From contig NZ_JAIEUI010000033.1 in NCBI RefSeq assembly GCF_022234545.1, positions 1 through 56,505 of the forward strand: a DNA stretch of 56,505 nucleotides. Direction: 5' to 3'. The position numbers and the translations under genes were made by a program. Under the pieces are notes generated by a model, which made no database searches, was not told the DNA's origin, and saw only the letters and a program-made list of their open reading frames with translations. Below are positions 15,855-24,336 of the stretch, one piece after another; position 1 is the first letter of the stretch, and every line of letters starts with the position of its first letter. The DNA is from Paenibacillus piscarius (lineage in GTDB: Bacteria > Bacillota > Bacilli > Paenibacillales > Paenibacillaceae).

Positions 15855-16910
15855 ATGAACACCATTGGAGCAGCCATTATCGGCTGCGGAGCGATTGCCC
15901 CGCTTCATGCCAGAGCCATTGATGCCATGGAGGGTGCCCGGCTGGTTGCCGTAGTGGATATTGATCCCGTTCAGGCAGCGCAGTCTGCCGAGGATTACGG
16001 CTGTGAGGGATTAACCGATTACAGGCAGCTGCTGGAGCGTAAAGATATTGCCGTGGTGCATTTATGCACGCCCCACCACTTACATGCGGAGATGGCGGTG
16101 GAGCTGCTGAAGGCGGGCAAGCATGTGTTAACGGAGAAGCCGATGGCGCTTGATGTGCCTTCAGCCTTAGAGATGCAGGCAGCAGCGGAGGCGGCGGAAG
16201 GCCAGCTCGGCGTTGTTTTCCAGAACCGTTACAACGAACCTTCGGTGCAGATCAAGGCGATAATCGAATCCGGCAGTCTGGGCAAGCTGCTCTGCATGAA
16301 AGGCTTGGTCACCTGGACCCGCGATGCGGATTACTATACCGGCAGCAGCTGGAGAGGACGCTGGGCGACGGAAGGCGGAGGGGTGCTGATTAATCAGACA
16401 ATCCACACTCTCGATCTGCTGCACTGGTTCGGCGGCGGGATCGCTTCAGTGAAGGGCAGTGTGACAACTGATGTGCTGGATGAGGTCATAGAGGTAGAGG
16501 ACAGCGCCCATGCATGCATTAATTTCAGCAATGGCGTACGCGGACTTTTCTACGGGACCAATGCGTATCAGACCAATTCGCCCGTCGAACTGGAGCTGGT
16601 CTTCGAGCAGGGGACACTGCAGCAGCGCCGGGACAGCTTGTATCTGTGGCAGGACGGGCAGGAGACACTGCTCTGCGGGCCGCAAGGCAGCAGCACAGGC
16701 GGCAAAGCCTATTGGGGCACCGGGCACTCGCGGTTAATTCAGGATTTCTATGCGCATATCCGGGAGGGATGCAGGTTCTGGATTGACGGCACGGAGGGAA
16801 TCAAGACGCTGGAGCTGATTGCGGCGATCTACCGGTCCTCTGTCAGCCGGAAGCCCGTCCTGCAGGGGAGTACCCCATTGGCAAGCCACGGGTTCAGCCA
16901 CTTGCATTGA
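15855..16910 (+). CDS. Gfo/Idh/MocA-family oxidoreductase
   Basis: A 351-aa protein with a canonical Rossmann site GCGAIAPLH (10-18), EKP at 94-96 and the GGGVLINQTIHTLDLL active-site segment. The frame opens at GTG 15846; GGAAGG at 15841-15846 gives better spacing to ATG 15855 than to ATG 15852, so 15855 is chosen with some doubt. It is the last gene of the four-gene sugar operon. Having three family members in one operon suggests sequential or paired oxidation and reduction on a sugar ring. Confidence 0.88.
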   Translation: MNTIGAAIIGCGAIAPLHARAIDAMEGARLVAVVDIDPVQAAQSAEDYGCEGLTDYRQLLERKDIAVVHLCTPHHLHAEMAVELLKAGKHVLTEKPMALDVPSALEMQAAAEAAEGQLGVVFQNRYNEPSVQIKAIIESGSLGKLLCMKGLVTWTRDADYYTGSSWRGRWATEGGGVLINQTIHTLDLLHWFGGGIASVKGSVTTDVLDEVIEVEDSAHACINFSNGVRGLFYGTNAYQTNSPVELELVFEQGTLQQRRDSLYLWQDGQETLLCGPQGSSTGGKAYWGTGHSRLIQDFYAHIREGCRFWIDGTEGIKTLELIAAIYRSSVSRKPVLQGSTPLASHGFSHLH

Positions 16911-16992
16911 CTTTCCGGACATTACCCCTTATCTTCAGTATTACATGTGTAATATAAGCTCTATAGAGCGATACAGGAGAGGGAGTAAGGTT

Positions 16993-17511
16993 ATGGAACA
17001 GGCAATGTTTGCCGGAGGCTGCTTCTGGTGTATGGTTACACCATTCGAGGAGCTTCCGGGCATTCACGGAATCGTATCGGGATACGCCGGAGGCACCGTA
17101 GAGAATCCCACCTATGAGCAGGTGAAGACAGGAACCACCGGACATTATGAAGTGGTGCAGATCACGTATGACCCGGAGCTGTTCCCTTATGAGCGGCTGC
17201 TTGCGCTATTCTGGCCGCAAATTGATCCGACGGATGACGGCGGGCAGTTTCAGGACCGCGGCACGCAATACCGCACAGCGGTGTTCTATTATACGGAAGA
17301 GCAGCGGCTGGCCGCACTGGCTTCCCGTGAGCAGGTAGCGGCAAGCGGCCGGTTCGAGCAGCCGGTGGTGACGGAGATTCTTCCAGCACCGGTGTTCTAT
17401 CCGGCAGAGGACTATCATCAGGATTACCACAAGAAGAATCCCAAGCATTACAAAGAGGACCGTGAGCAGTCCGGCCGGGATACATTTATTTTGCAGCACT
17501 GGCACAAGTAA
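16993..17511 (+). CDS. msrA: Peptide methionine-S-sulfoxide reductase
   Basis: A 172-aa enzyme that reduces S-methionine sulfoxide in proteins. The catalytic motif GCFWC has the nucleophile C10 with C13 close by; the GYAGG, TGHYEVVQ and FPQIDPTD-type motifs follow. There is no MsrB domain fused or adjacent. The start is ATG 16993 behind AGGAGAGGGAG; the longer frame from 16819 runs inside the previous gene and is not real. The gene stands alone and ends at a clear terminator. Confidence 0.95.
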   Translation: MEQAMFAGGCFWCMVTPFEELPGIHGIVSGYAGGTVENPTYEQVKTGTTGHYEVVQITYDPELFPYERLLALFWPQIDPTDDGGQFQDRGTQYRTAVFYYTEEQRLAALASREQVAASGRFEQPVVTEILPAPVFYPAEDYHQDYHKKNPKHYKEDREQSGRDTFILQHWHK

Positions 17512-17532
17512 TCCGTGAATGAACTGAATGAC

Positions 17533-17575
17533 AAAGCCCGTAATTACCCGGCATCTGGGAATTGCGGGCTTTTTG
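17533..17575 (+). terminator. Terminator after msrA
   Basis: AAAGCCCG (17533-17540) pairs with CGGGCTTT (17565-17572), with an inner AATTACCC/GGGAATT pairing, followed by T residues. Confidence 0.85.
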
Positions 17576-17868
17576 CTATTTTTGCAGAAGCATGGGAGAT
17601 AGATTACAGCGAATTATGCCTAAAACCAAAAAATGGGAACCTAAAACCGAAAATCCGCGCCTACTAAATTGCCAAATGCGCCACTATAATCAAATTTGTA
17701 AACGGATACAAGCATTGGAAATTGTGGTTCTGATCCTGGCAGGAAGAAGGGGGGAGGGAACGGCATAGGGTAATGATTAGACTGATTGGCGAACAACAGA
17801 ATGCTCTACAGATTCTGTGATTGAAGGGAAGTAATGCAATGCCAATATGATTCAGGAGGAATGTTAGA
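17576..17868. other. Intergenic region without recognised content
   Basis: About 290 bases between the msrA terminator and the glucanase gene. It is AT-richer than the neighbouring genes and presumably holds the glucanase promoter, but I see no convincing -35/-10 pair, repeat or RNA gene. The only sure signal is the AGGAGGAAT ribosome site at its end. Confidence 0.4.
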
Positions 17869-19239
17869 ATGTCCAAAAAATGGCTAATGACCATGCTCGC
17901 GTTCGTGCTTCTGCTCTCCTGCCTGCCTATGTTCGATTCCAGAGCGGCAGCGGCCGACTATACCCAAGGGGTAGACCTGTCAGGTACCTCAGCGACCATC
18001 TGGTTCAAATCCTCAGTCAACACCAGCTGGACTGATGTCCATTACAAGGTCAATTCGGGAACCCAGCTTAACTACCGGATGACGTATAACAACAGTAAAT
18101 CGCGTTATGAGCAAGTGGTTACAGGGGTGGCCAGCGGCACAGCCCTCTCTTACTTCTTCACTTACAACAACGGTACTCCGGCGTATGACACCGGCTGGTT
18201 CAATTACACGGCAGGAACTGCACCGACAACCGGGCCAACAACTCCGCCTTCCGGTTCTACAGGCTCCATTTATTCTATCGCTGCCTCATCAATCCCTGCG
18301 CCGCCCGCAGGCGCTGTCTCCGTCAAGGTGATGAACGGAACGGGAGGTGCTTATCCGGACAGCCAGATCTACTGGGGCGTGCTCGGCATCAATCCGGCCA
18401 ACGGCAAATGGAGTTATCTGGACCTGAACGGCAATCTCATTCCAATCTCGAATGCGCTTAACAATGCTTCCGGCCATTTGACCAAGAACGGCGTGAATTA
18501 TGCCAACATCTATCACACCATTAACCAGGCTTCCTGGGTAACACTGCCCAAAATTATCTCCGGCCGCATGTTCCTCAGTGTAGGCTCGCCTCTGTACATC
18601 AAGACCTATGACGACGGTTTTGCCGGACCGGATATCGATAATCCGACTGATCCTAACCGTAATCTCTACTTCGACTTCGTTGAATTCACAGTGGATGCTA
18701 CAGGCTACCATGGCAATACCACCCGTGTTGACGCCTTCGGATTCCCGATCCAGCACCGGCTGGTGGGCTTGAGCGGCGGGTATGACAAGACGGTAGGCGA
18801 GCTGGAATCGGAGACCCGTGCCGGCCTGTTCACCAAATACCAGAATGAAGTTCCTGCAGCGTTCAAATCCCTGGCGACCGATCAGGCGCCTTACCGGATT
18901 ATCGCTCCTGTCCATGGATCGTTCAAGGCCGGCGGTGCTAATGCGAATTACTTCGCAGGCTATTCCAGCTACAGCACCCAGGATATTCTGCGCAATGACG
19001 GTTCGCTAATCGATGCTGCCACTTCGGCTGCGATCAACCGCCATGTGTACACCTTAAGTAACTGGAACAATGTTGCGGATTACTACAAAGCGGCACCAGC
19101 GAACTTCTACGCGAAATTCTGGCATGACCACAGCATCAGCGGACTGGCCTACGGCTTCCCGTATGACGATGTCAACGGCCAGGCAGCCTATCTGGAGGTT
19201 GGTGATCCTAAGGGCCTGATTATCCGCGTGGCCTGGTAA
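17869..19239 (+). CDS. Secreted GH64 beta-1,3-glucanase with CBM56
   Basis: A 456-aa exported enzyme. A signal peptide (~1-29, ending in RAAAA) is followed by a ~85-residue CBM56-type beta-1,3-glucan-binding module (~30-114), a Thr/Pro/Gly linker (~115-132) and a GH64 catalytic domain (~134-456). The GH64 pair, a Glu and an Asp 16 residues apart, is seen as E272 (FVEFTVD) and D288 (RVDAFGFP). GH64 enzymes release laminaripentaose from beta-1,3-glucans such as fungal cell wall or curdlan. CBM56 usually sits C-terminally or in other orders; here it is N-terminal. The gene's 3' end overlaps the convergent gene by 20 bases. Confidence 0.92.
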   Translation: MSKKWLMTMLAFVLLLSCLPMFDSRAAAADYTQGVDLSGTSATIWFKSSVNTSWTDVHYKVNSGTQLNYRMTYNNSKSRYEQVVTGVASGTALSYFFTYNNGTPAYDTGWFNYTAGTAPTTGPTTPPSGSTGSIYSIAASSIPAPPAGAVSVKVMNGTGGAYPDSQIYWGVLGINPANGKWSYLDLNGNLIPISNALNNASGHLTKNGVNYANIYHTINQASWVTLPKIISGRMFLSVGSPLYIKTYDDGFAGPDIDNPTDPNRNLYFDFVEFTVDATGYHGNTTRVDAFGFPIQHRLVGLSGGYDKTVGELESETRAGLFTKYQNEVPAAFKSLATDQAPYRIIAPVHGSFKAGGANANYFAGYSSYSTQDILRNDGSLIDAATSAAINRHVYTLSNWNNVADYYKAAPANFYAKFWHDHSISGLAYGFPYDDVNGQAAYLEVGDPKGLIIRVAW

Positions 19240-20275
19240 GCACAGAGAGAATAGCGCCCACAAACGCAGCTTCCTCAATCATCAGCAAATGAGGGATATC
19301 GTGCAGAGAGCCGGTTCTGAACATTAGCAGGCTGCCGGCTCTTGCGCATGATTGAAGCTGTGAATACTGGGAGGGATCATCATCTAGAGAAGGAAAGACG
19401 ACACTCGCAGGCACCGGTTCATATCCGGCAAAAGCCCACTCATCAATTCGCTCCATCTTCGCCGGGTCAAACAGGAAGAAGCGCTCGTTCGTATTTTGCG
19501 TGATGGCCTGACCGTTCAGCAGATAGAGCATTCCATATCCCGGATAGTGATCCTCTTCCTCATATTCATCTTCGTACTCCCCGCCCCGCGGACCCTGCTC
19601 CTGAAGCAGTTCCAAGGCTGGATAGGTGAAGCTGGCGTACACCTGCATATCGTTCTCTAAAGTGAACAGTTGTCTGCCGTCAGGCTGCCACGCCGGTGAA
19701 ATATAACATCCCTGCGGGAACATCTCACGGCTGCACAACCCGTCCTGCTGAATGGATAATTCGTACACGGAGATACCGTTCTGACCGGCCGCGAACTCCA
19801 GCGTAACGGCATCCGACCCGGGAATGTCCATCAGCCGAAGAACACTGTCACCGAAGGGATCTTCCATGTCTAAGGTATGAGCCAACGTCCCGTCTCCGCT
19901 ATGAAACACCGAAATTTGCATCCGATCCCCGCCCAGCTTGGCTACTGACCAGATTAGACCCCCATCACGCGAGAAAAGAGTACAAATGTACGCCCCCGGC
20001 TTACTCCACAGCAGCTTGCCTGTAAAGTCTCCTGCTCCGAGTGTACCATCCTCCATAATGAAGGCAGCCCGCTCCAGTCCGGGATGGAATGAGAGCGTAT
20101 CCAATTCAATAGATTGTCCGTTATAAATCCGCCCCGCTTCTTGAGGCATCAGGTCCGTGTCCAGGCGGTATACTCTGCAAGCTTTGTCATATAAAATCAC
20201 TTGAGGTCCATCATTGTTCCGTGGGGCGTAGCGGTAGTCACCTACGAGTATTTTGGCGGGATTCAGCAGTATCAT
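19220..20275 (-). CDS. Hypothetical protein, beta-propeller-like
   Basis: A 351-aa protein with no signal peptide or membrane span. It shows repeated ~40-residue blocks with the alternation seen in WD40/beta-propeller proteins (LDTLSFHPGLERAAFIMEDG, ICTLFSRDGGLIWSVA, SPAWQPDGRQLFTLEN), plus an acidic stretch rich in Glu/Asp near residue 235. A cytosolic propeller or scaffold is a guess from this pattern only. It converges on the glucanase gene, overlapping it by 20 bases. The start has a GGAGGAAT site. Confidence 0.6.
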   Translation of the reverse strand: MILLNPAKILVGDYRYAPRNNDGPQVILYDKACRVYRLDTDLMPQEAGRIYNGQSIELDTLSFHPGLERAAFIMEDGTLGAGDFTGKLLWSKPGAYICTLFSRDGGLIWSVAKLGGDRMQISVFHSGDGTLAHTLDMEDPFGDSVLRLMDIPGSDAVTLEFAAGQNGISVYELSIQQDGLCSREMFPQGCYISPAWQPDGRQLFTLENDMQVYASFTYPALELLQEQGPRGGEYEDEYEEEDHYPGYGMLYLLNGQAITQNTNERFFLFDPAKMERIDEWAFAGYEPVPASVVFPSLDDDPSQYSQLQSCARAGSLLMFRTGSLHDIPHLLMIEEAAFVGAILSVLTRPRG

Positions 20276-20370
20276 CCTATTCCTCCTAGTCCTCGAATTG
20301 TTAGGATTATAGCATTGTTAGGAATAGAATGGGAAGAACAAAATCACCCTAACGGGTGAATAAGATATCC

Positions 20371-20512
20371 TTGGAGCAAACACAATGTATGTTGTTTGGT
20401 CCCTATGTTTGCTTGCGAGTACAATGTATGCTGTTTTTCACATACATTCAGGCCGTGTGCCTGCTTGCGAACACAATGTATGTTGTTTTTCACATACGTT
20501 TGGACCGTATGC
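20371..20512. repeat. Tandem palindromic repeat family 2 (52-bp period)
   Basis: Two full units 52 bp apart (GCTTGCGA at 20411 and 20463) and a degenerate third to the left. Each contains AATGTATG, a CTG-TTTTT-CA loop and CATACATT-type arms (variants in the second arm), then a GC-richer spacer GGCCGTGTGCCTG that can form its own CAGG/CCTG hairpin with the next unit. The reverse complement recurs at 44345-44437. The rest of 20276-20668 shows nothing I recognise. Confidence 0.9.
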
Positions 20513-20668
20513 CGTTTTACCATCCTATTCTATAGGGGCTAAGCCTAACTTCAGCCACATTTAACATCAAAGTCACTCTACAAATCATTCCAAGAACTGT
20601 TATCCTCAAATCTACACACACCTTTTCCATAGCAGCAGGAAACTATAGTTTCCTAAACAATAAAAAAT

Positions 20669-21091
20669 TTAATCCCGCAGAAGCTGCATTAACCGTTCAA
20701 GTGCAATCAGGTTATGCTCCCATGTCAGACATTCTTGTGCTTCAGCATAGGAAAGCCATTGGTAAGCTTCGTGTTCACCGGACAATTTTATATCCACTGG
20801 ATGTTCAATTTCAGCGGCATAACAATAATCCTGCATATCCATCAGCACACCATTCTTGGTCTCTCTGTAGCTAAAAGTATAATTCAGATCTGTTAGCAAC
20901 TTAATCAAGGTAATTCCCGTCTCCTCAGCAATCTCCCTCAGGACAGCTTCGGTATGCGCCTCGCCGTTCTCCACGCCTCCGCATACCGGCTGCCAATAGC
21001 CTCCACGCTGCGGGGTGCGCTTCAGGACCAGAATTTGCAGAGTCGGATGATTGCAGTAGACAAAGCCTTGTACATTTACTCTTGTAGCCAT
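20669..21091 (-). CDS. Nudix hydrolase
   Basis: A 140-aa protein with a perfect Nudix box: GGVENGEAHTEAVLREIAEE followed by TGI (G-x5-E-x7-REUxEExGU), which binds the divalent metal and cleaves nucleoside diphosphate-linked compounds. The form resembles dihydroneopterin triphosphate pyrophosphatase/MutT-like small Nudix enzymes, but the substrate is not predictable. The frame opens at GTG 21100; GAGGTG just before supports the ATG at 21091. Confidence 0.88.
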   Translation of the reverse strand: MATRVNVQGFVYCNHPTLQILVLKRTPQRGGYWQPVCGGVENGEAHTEAVLREIAEETGITLIKLLTDLNYTFSYRETKNGVLMDMQDYCYAAEIEHPVDIKLSGEHEAYQWLSYAEAQECLTWEHNLIALERLMQLLRD

Positions 21092-21213
21092 TAGATTCAC
21101 CTCATTCCCAGATCTATTCTATTCAAGAATGTTAAAAGACAAGCCTATGGAAAATAAACAGAAACCAGGGTATGATGAATAGCAATTGCACAGGAAGGGA
21201 GCATCCGTAAGAG

Positions 21214-21888
21214 ATGAGTGACAACCTGCAACATATCCTATTTGATCTGGACGGCACATTAACTGACCCCAAGGAAGGCATTACCAAAAGCGTAGAGTAT
21301 GCGCTTAACCAATTCAATATTGAGGTGGAGCATCCTGACCTGCTGACTCCGTACATAGGCCCGCCGCTTTTCGATTCATTCATTGAGATTCAGGGCTTCA
21401 CCCCGGAGGCTGCGGCGCAAGCTGTTGAGTACTACCGGGAGCGGTTCCGGACACTGGGCATGTTCGAGAATCAGGTCATTCCGGGAATTCCGGCACTGTT
21501 GGAGAACCTGAGGAGCGAGGGGTTTACACTGTATGTGGCGACCTCCAAGCCAATCGTATTCGCCGAGCAGATCCTTCGCCATTATGAGCTGGACGGCTTC
21601 TTCAAGTATGCGGCGGGCAGCAACCTGGACGGCACACGCTCGAAGAAGCGCGAGGTGATTCAGCATGTGCTGGACGAGTGTAATGTACCGGCTTCGCAAG
21701 CGCTGATGATCGGAGACCGGGAGCATGACATCATCGGGGCAAAAGCCTGCGGCGTAGCCTCCATCGGAGTCCTGTTCGGCTATGGCTCGGAGGAGGAGCT
21801 ATCGGCTGCCGGAGCAGACTCTATTGCGCATACGGTGGAAGAAGTGGGGGATATCATCCTGCGCTTACGGCAGAATCAGCTGAACTGA
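21214..21888 (+). CDS. HAD-superfamily phosphatase (phosphoglycolate phosphatase-like)
   Basis: A 224-aa hydrolase of HAD subfamily IA. Motif I is FDLDGT (nucleophile D11, acid/base D13), a helical cap spans ~16-85, motif II is VATSKP, motif III is a Lys near 145, and motif IV is MIGDREHDIIGA. It resembles Gph/PpaX enzymes that remove phosphate from small metabolites. AGGAAGGGAG lies 12 bases before the ATG. The gene is monocistronic as far as can be seen; the next element is the T-box of thrS. Confidence 0.9.
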   Translation: MSDNLQHILFDLDGTLTDPKEGITKSVEYALNQFNIEVEHPDLLTPYIGPPLFDSFIEIQGFTPEAAAQAVEYYRERFRTLGMFENQVIPGIPALLENLRSEGFTLYVATSKPIVFAEQILRHYELDGFFKYAAGSNLDGTRSKKREVIQHVLDECNVPASQALMIGDREHDIIGAKACGVASIGVLFGYGSEEELSAAGADSIAHTVEEVGDIILRLRQNQLN

Positions 21889-21955
21889 TAAAGGATTAAG
21901 CGCTTACCCTATGAGCGGCTATCAACAGCCTGCTGTCTAATTTTTTGCTGCGGTA

Positions 21956-21985
21956 TTGACATTTGGCGAAAGGCGCAGGTATTAT
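21956..21985 (+). promoter_or_regulatory. Promoter of the thrS T-box leader
   Basis: TTGACA (21956-21961), an 18-base spacer and TATTAT (21980-21985), placing the transcript start at about 21992. Confidence 0.7.
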
Positions 21986-21991
21986 GTAACC

Positions 21992-22302
21992 AACATCATA
22001 ACTAAGGCAATGACCAGAGACAGGATATCCCGTCAGGACTGACCAGAGAGAGAAGTGCAAGGTGCGAGCTTCTTACAGAGACCAGCCGGATGTTACCCCT
22101 CTATAGCTGTGACACTGAACCCTCCTGCTGTTAGTGAGGCTGTAAATGCCACCGTCCCATCCCCGTTAACGGATGCCATGAGGATTGTACTTGTCACATG
22201 TGTCCCGAACAGCCGGGACATTTAGTGAAGGTATAGTCGAATTAGGGTGGAACCACGAGCTCAAACGCACTCGTCCCTTTCCGGGATGAGATGCGTTTTT
22301 TT
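21992..22302 (+). promoter_or_regulatory. T-box riboswitch controlling thrS
   Basis: A leader of ~310 bases with the T-box sequence AGGGTGGAACCACG (22244-22257), the antiterminator side, followed by a terminator. Stem I carries a GA-rich AGAGAGAGAAG stretch (~22044-22055). ACC in TGTTACCCCTC (22095-22097), in the context seen in other threonyl leaders, is the likely specifier. Uncharged tRNA-Thr should bind the specifier and the bulge and allow read-through into thrS. The class is certain; the specifier is inferred from gene identity and context. Confidence 0.93.
22264..22302 (+). terminator. T-box-controlled terminator
   Basis: AACGCA-C-TCGTCCC pairs with GGGATGA-GA-TGCGTT and is followed by seven T residues. 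It is the off-state of the thrS T-box. Confidence 0.9.
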
Positions 22303-22355
22303 GCGTCCCTATACATGTAACACTAACCTAAATTGAAGAAATGGAGGCCATAATC

Positions 22356-24269
22356 ATGGAGATTCAAGTGCAGCTGCCGGATGGAGCAATTAGGAGGTAT
22401 TCGCGTAACACCACGATTGCGCAGGTTGCGGAATCAATTAGTGTCAGTCTGAAGAAGAAAGCCATAGCCGGCAAAATCGACGGCAGGCTCGTTGATCTCG
22501 ATTGCCCGCTGGAACGGGACAGCCTCGTTGAAATCGTCCTGGAGGACAGCAGTGACGGTCTGATGATTCACCGGCACAGCACAGCCCATCTGATGGCGCA
22601 AGCCGTCAAACGGATCTACGGAGACCGGAACGTCAAGCTGGGCATCGGCCCGGTCATCGAGGACGGCTTCTATTACGATATCGATATAGCACAGCCGCTG
22701 TCCTCCGAGGACCTTGCTGCCATTGAGCAGGAGATGGAGAAGATCATCAAGGAGAATCTGCCGATTCAGCGCCGGGAGGTCAGCCGGGAGGAAGCGCTGG
22801 AGCTATTCGGGCAGCTGGAAGAGCCGCTTAAGCTGGAGCTCATCCGGGAGCTGCCGGAGAATGAGGTGATCAGCCTGTACGAGCAGGCTGAATTCACTGA
22901 CCTGTGCCGGGGGCCGCATCTGGCTTCGACTGGACGGATCAAAGCCTTCAAGCTGCTGAGCGTAGCCGGAGCCTACTGGCGCGGCAATTCGGATAATCAA
23001 GTGCTTCAGCGTATCTACGGCACAGCGTTCCTGAGCAAGGCGGCGCTGGAGGAGCATCTGCTCATGCTGGAGGAAGCAAAAAAGCGGGATCACCGCAAGC
23101 TGGGCAAGGAGCTTGGACTGTTCATGTTCTCCGAGGAAGCGCCGGGCATGCCGTTCTACCTGCCCAAAGGCATGATGATCCGCACAGCGCTGGAGGACTT
23201 CTCCCGCAAATTGCAGCGTGCCGATGGCTATGAGGAGGTCCGCTCCCCGCTGATGATGAACCGGCGGCTGTGGGAGCAATCCGGGCATTGGGATCATTAC
23301 AAGGATGAGATGTATTTCACTAAGGTGGACGACACAGATTTTGCGCTCAAGCCGATGAACTGTCCGGGGCACATGCTGATCTACAAAAACAGCCTCCGCT
23401 CCTACCGGGATCTGCCGATCCGGATTGCCGAATACGGCCAGGTTCACCGCCATGAGTTCTCCGGTGCGCTGAACGGGATGATGCGGGTCCGCACATTCTG
23501 CCAGGATGATGCCCACCTGTTCGTGCTGCCGGAGCAGATTGAGTCGGAGATCTCGCGGGTGCTGGAGCTGATTGACCAGTTCTATTCCATCTTCGGCTTC
23601 GACTACAAGGTAGAGCTGTCCACTCGCCCGGACGATTATATGGGCTCCGAGGAGCTGTGGGATCAGGCGGAGCAATCGCTGGAGCGGGTGCTGAAGAACA
23701 ATGGCATTGAGTTTCGTGTGAATGAGGGCGATGGCGCTTTTTATGGACCCAAGATTGACTTCCATATCCTTGACGCTCTGAAGCGGAGCTGGCAATGCGG
23801 TACAATCCAACTGGATTTCCAGATGCCGGAGAAGTTCGACCTGACTTATATCGGGGAAGATAACAACAAGCACCGTCCGGTCGTGATTCACCGTGCTGTA
23901 TTCGGCTCCATTGACCGGTTCATGGGCATCCTTACAGAGCATTATAGCGGAGCATTCCCGCTCTGGCTCGCGCCTGTGCAGGTTAAAGTGCTGCCTGTCT
24001 CAACTGTTCATGATGGTTATGCCGAAGAGATCAGACGCCAGCTTGCCTTAGCCGGACTGCGGGTAGAGGTGGATTCGCGGAATGAGAAGCTGGGCTACAG
24101 AATCCGTGAAGCACAGCTGGAGAAAATCCCTTATATGCTGGTCCTCGGAGATCAGGAGCAGAACGGCGGAACAGTCTCAGTTCGAAGCCGTGCAGAGGAT
24201 GCACTGCAATCGGTGAGTGTGGAAGAGCTTATCCGGCGGATGCAGGAGCAGATCGACGGGTGGAAATAA
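22356..24269 (+). CDS. thrS: Threonyl-tRNA synthetase
   Basis: A 637-aa class II synthetase attaching threonine to tRNA-Thr. Domains in order: TGS (~1-60), the SAD editing domain with HSTAH (74-78) and C184/H188 in DLCRGPH that remove mischarged serine, the class II catalytic core (motif 2 around RHEFSGALNGMMRVRTF, zinc Cys in KPMNCPGHM), and the anticodon-binding domain from ~535. GGAGG at 22343-22347 gives good spacing to ATG 22356 rather than ATG 22341. It is controlled by the T-box upstream. Whether the genome has a second ThrRS (ThrZ type) cannot be told. Confidence 0.96.
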   Translation: MEIQVQLPDGAIRRYSRNTTIAQVAESISVSLKKKAIAGKIDGRLVDLDCPLERDSLVEIVLEDSSDGLMIHRHSTAHLMAQAVKRIYGDRNVKLGIGPVIEDGFYYDIDIAQPLSSEDLAAIEQEMEKIIKENLPIQRREVSREEALELFGQLEEPLKLELIRELPENEVISLYEQAEFTDLCRGPHLASTGRIKAFKLLSVAGAYWRGNSDNQVLQRIYGTAFLSKAALEEHLLMLEEAKKRDHRKLGKELGLFMFSEEAPGMPFYLPKGMMIRTALEDFSRKLQRADGYEEVRSPLMMNRRLWEQSGHWDHYKDEMYFTKVDDTDFALKPMNCPGHMLIYKNSLRSYRDLPIRIAEYGQVHRHEFSGALNGMMRVRTFCQDDAHLFVLPEQIESEISRVLELIDQFYSIFGFDYKVELSTRPDDYMGSEELWDQAEQSLERVLKNNGIEFRVNEGDGAFYGPKIDFHILDALKRSWQCGTIQLDFQMPEKFDLTYIGEDNNKHRPVVIHRAVFGSIDRFMGILTEHYSGAFPLWLAPVQVKVLPVSTVHDGYAEEIRRQLALAGLRVEVDSRNEKLGYRIREAQLEKIPYMLVLGDQEQNGGTVSVRSRAEDALQSVSVEELIRRMQEQIDGWK

Positions 24270-24336
24270 ATCGCTTCATATATAATAGGGAGATATAATA
24301 GATTGAAAACGAGCAGATATACTAGGGGGAACTCAG

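Noticed and set aside
17562..17768. Possible small gene after msrA
   Set aside because: It begins inside the msrA terminator, has no ribosome site and an unremarkable composition.
22803..23942. Long antisense open frames inside thrS, and similar ones in jetC (28687-29316, 30673-31566) and elsewhere
   Set aside because: They mirror GC-rich codon structure of real genes, have no recognisable domains and lie fully within well-identified genes.
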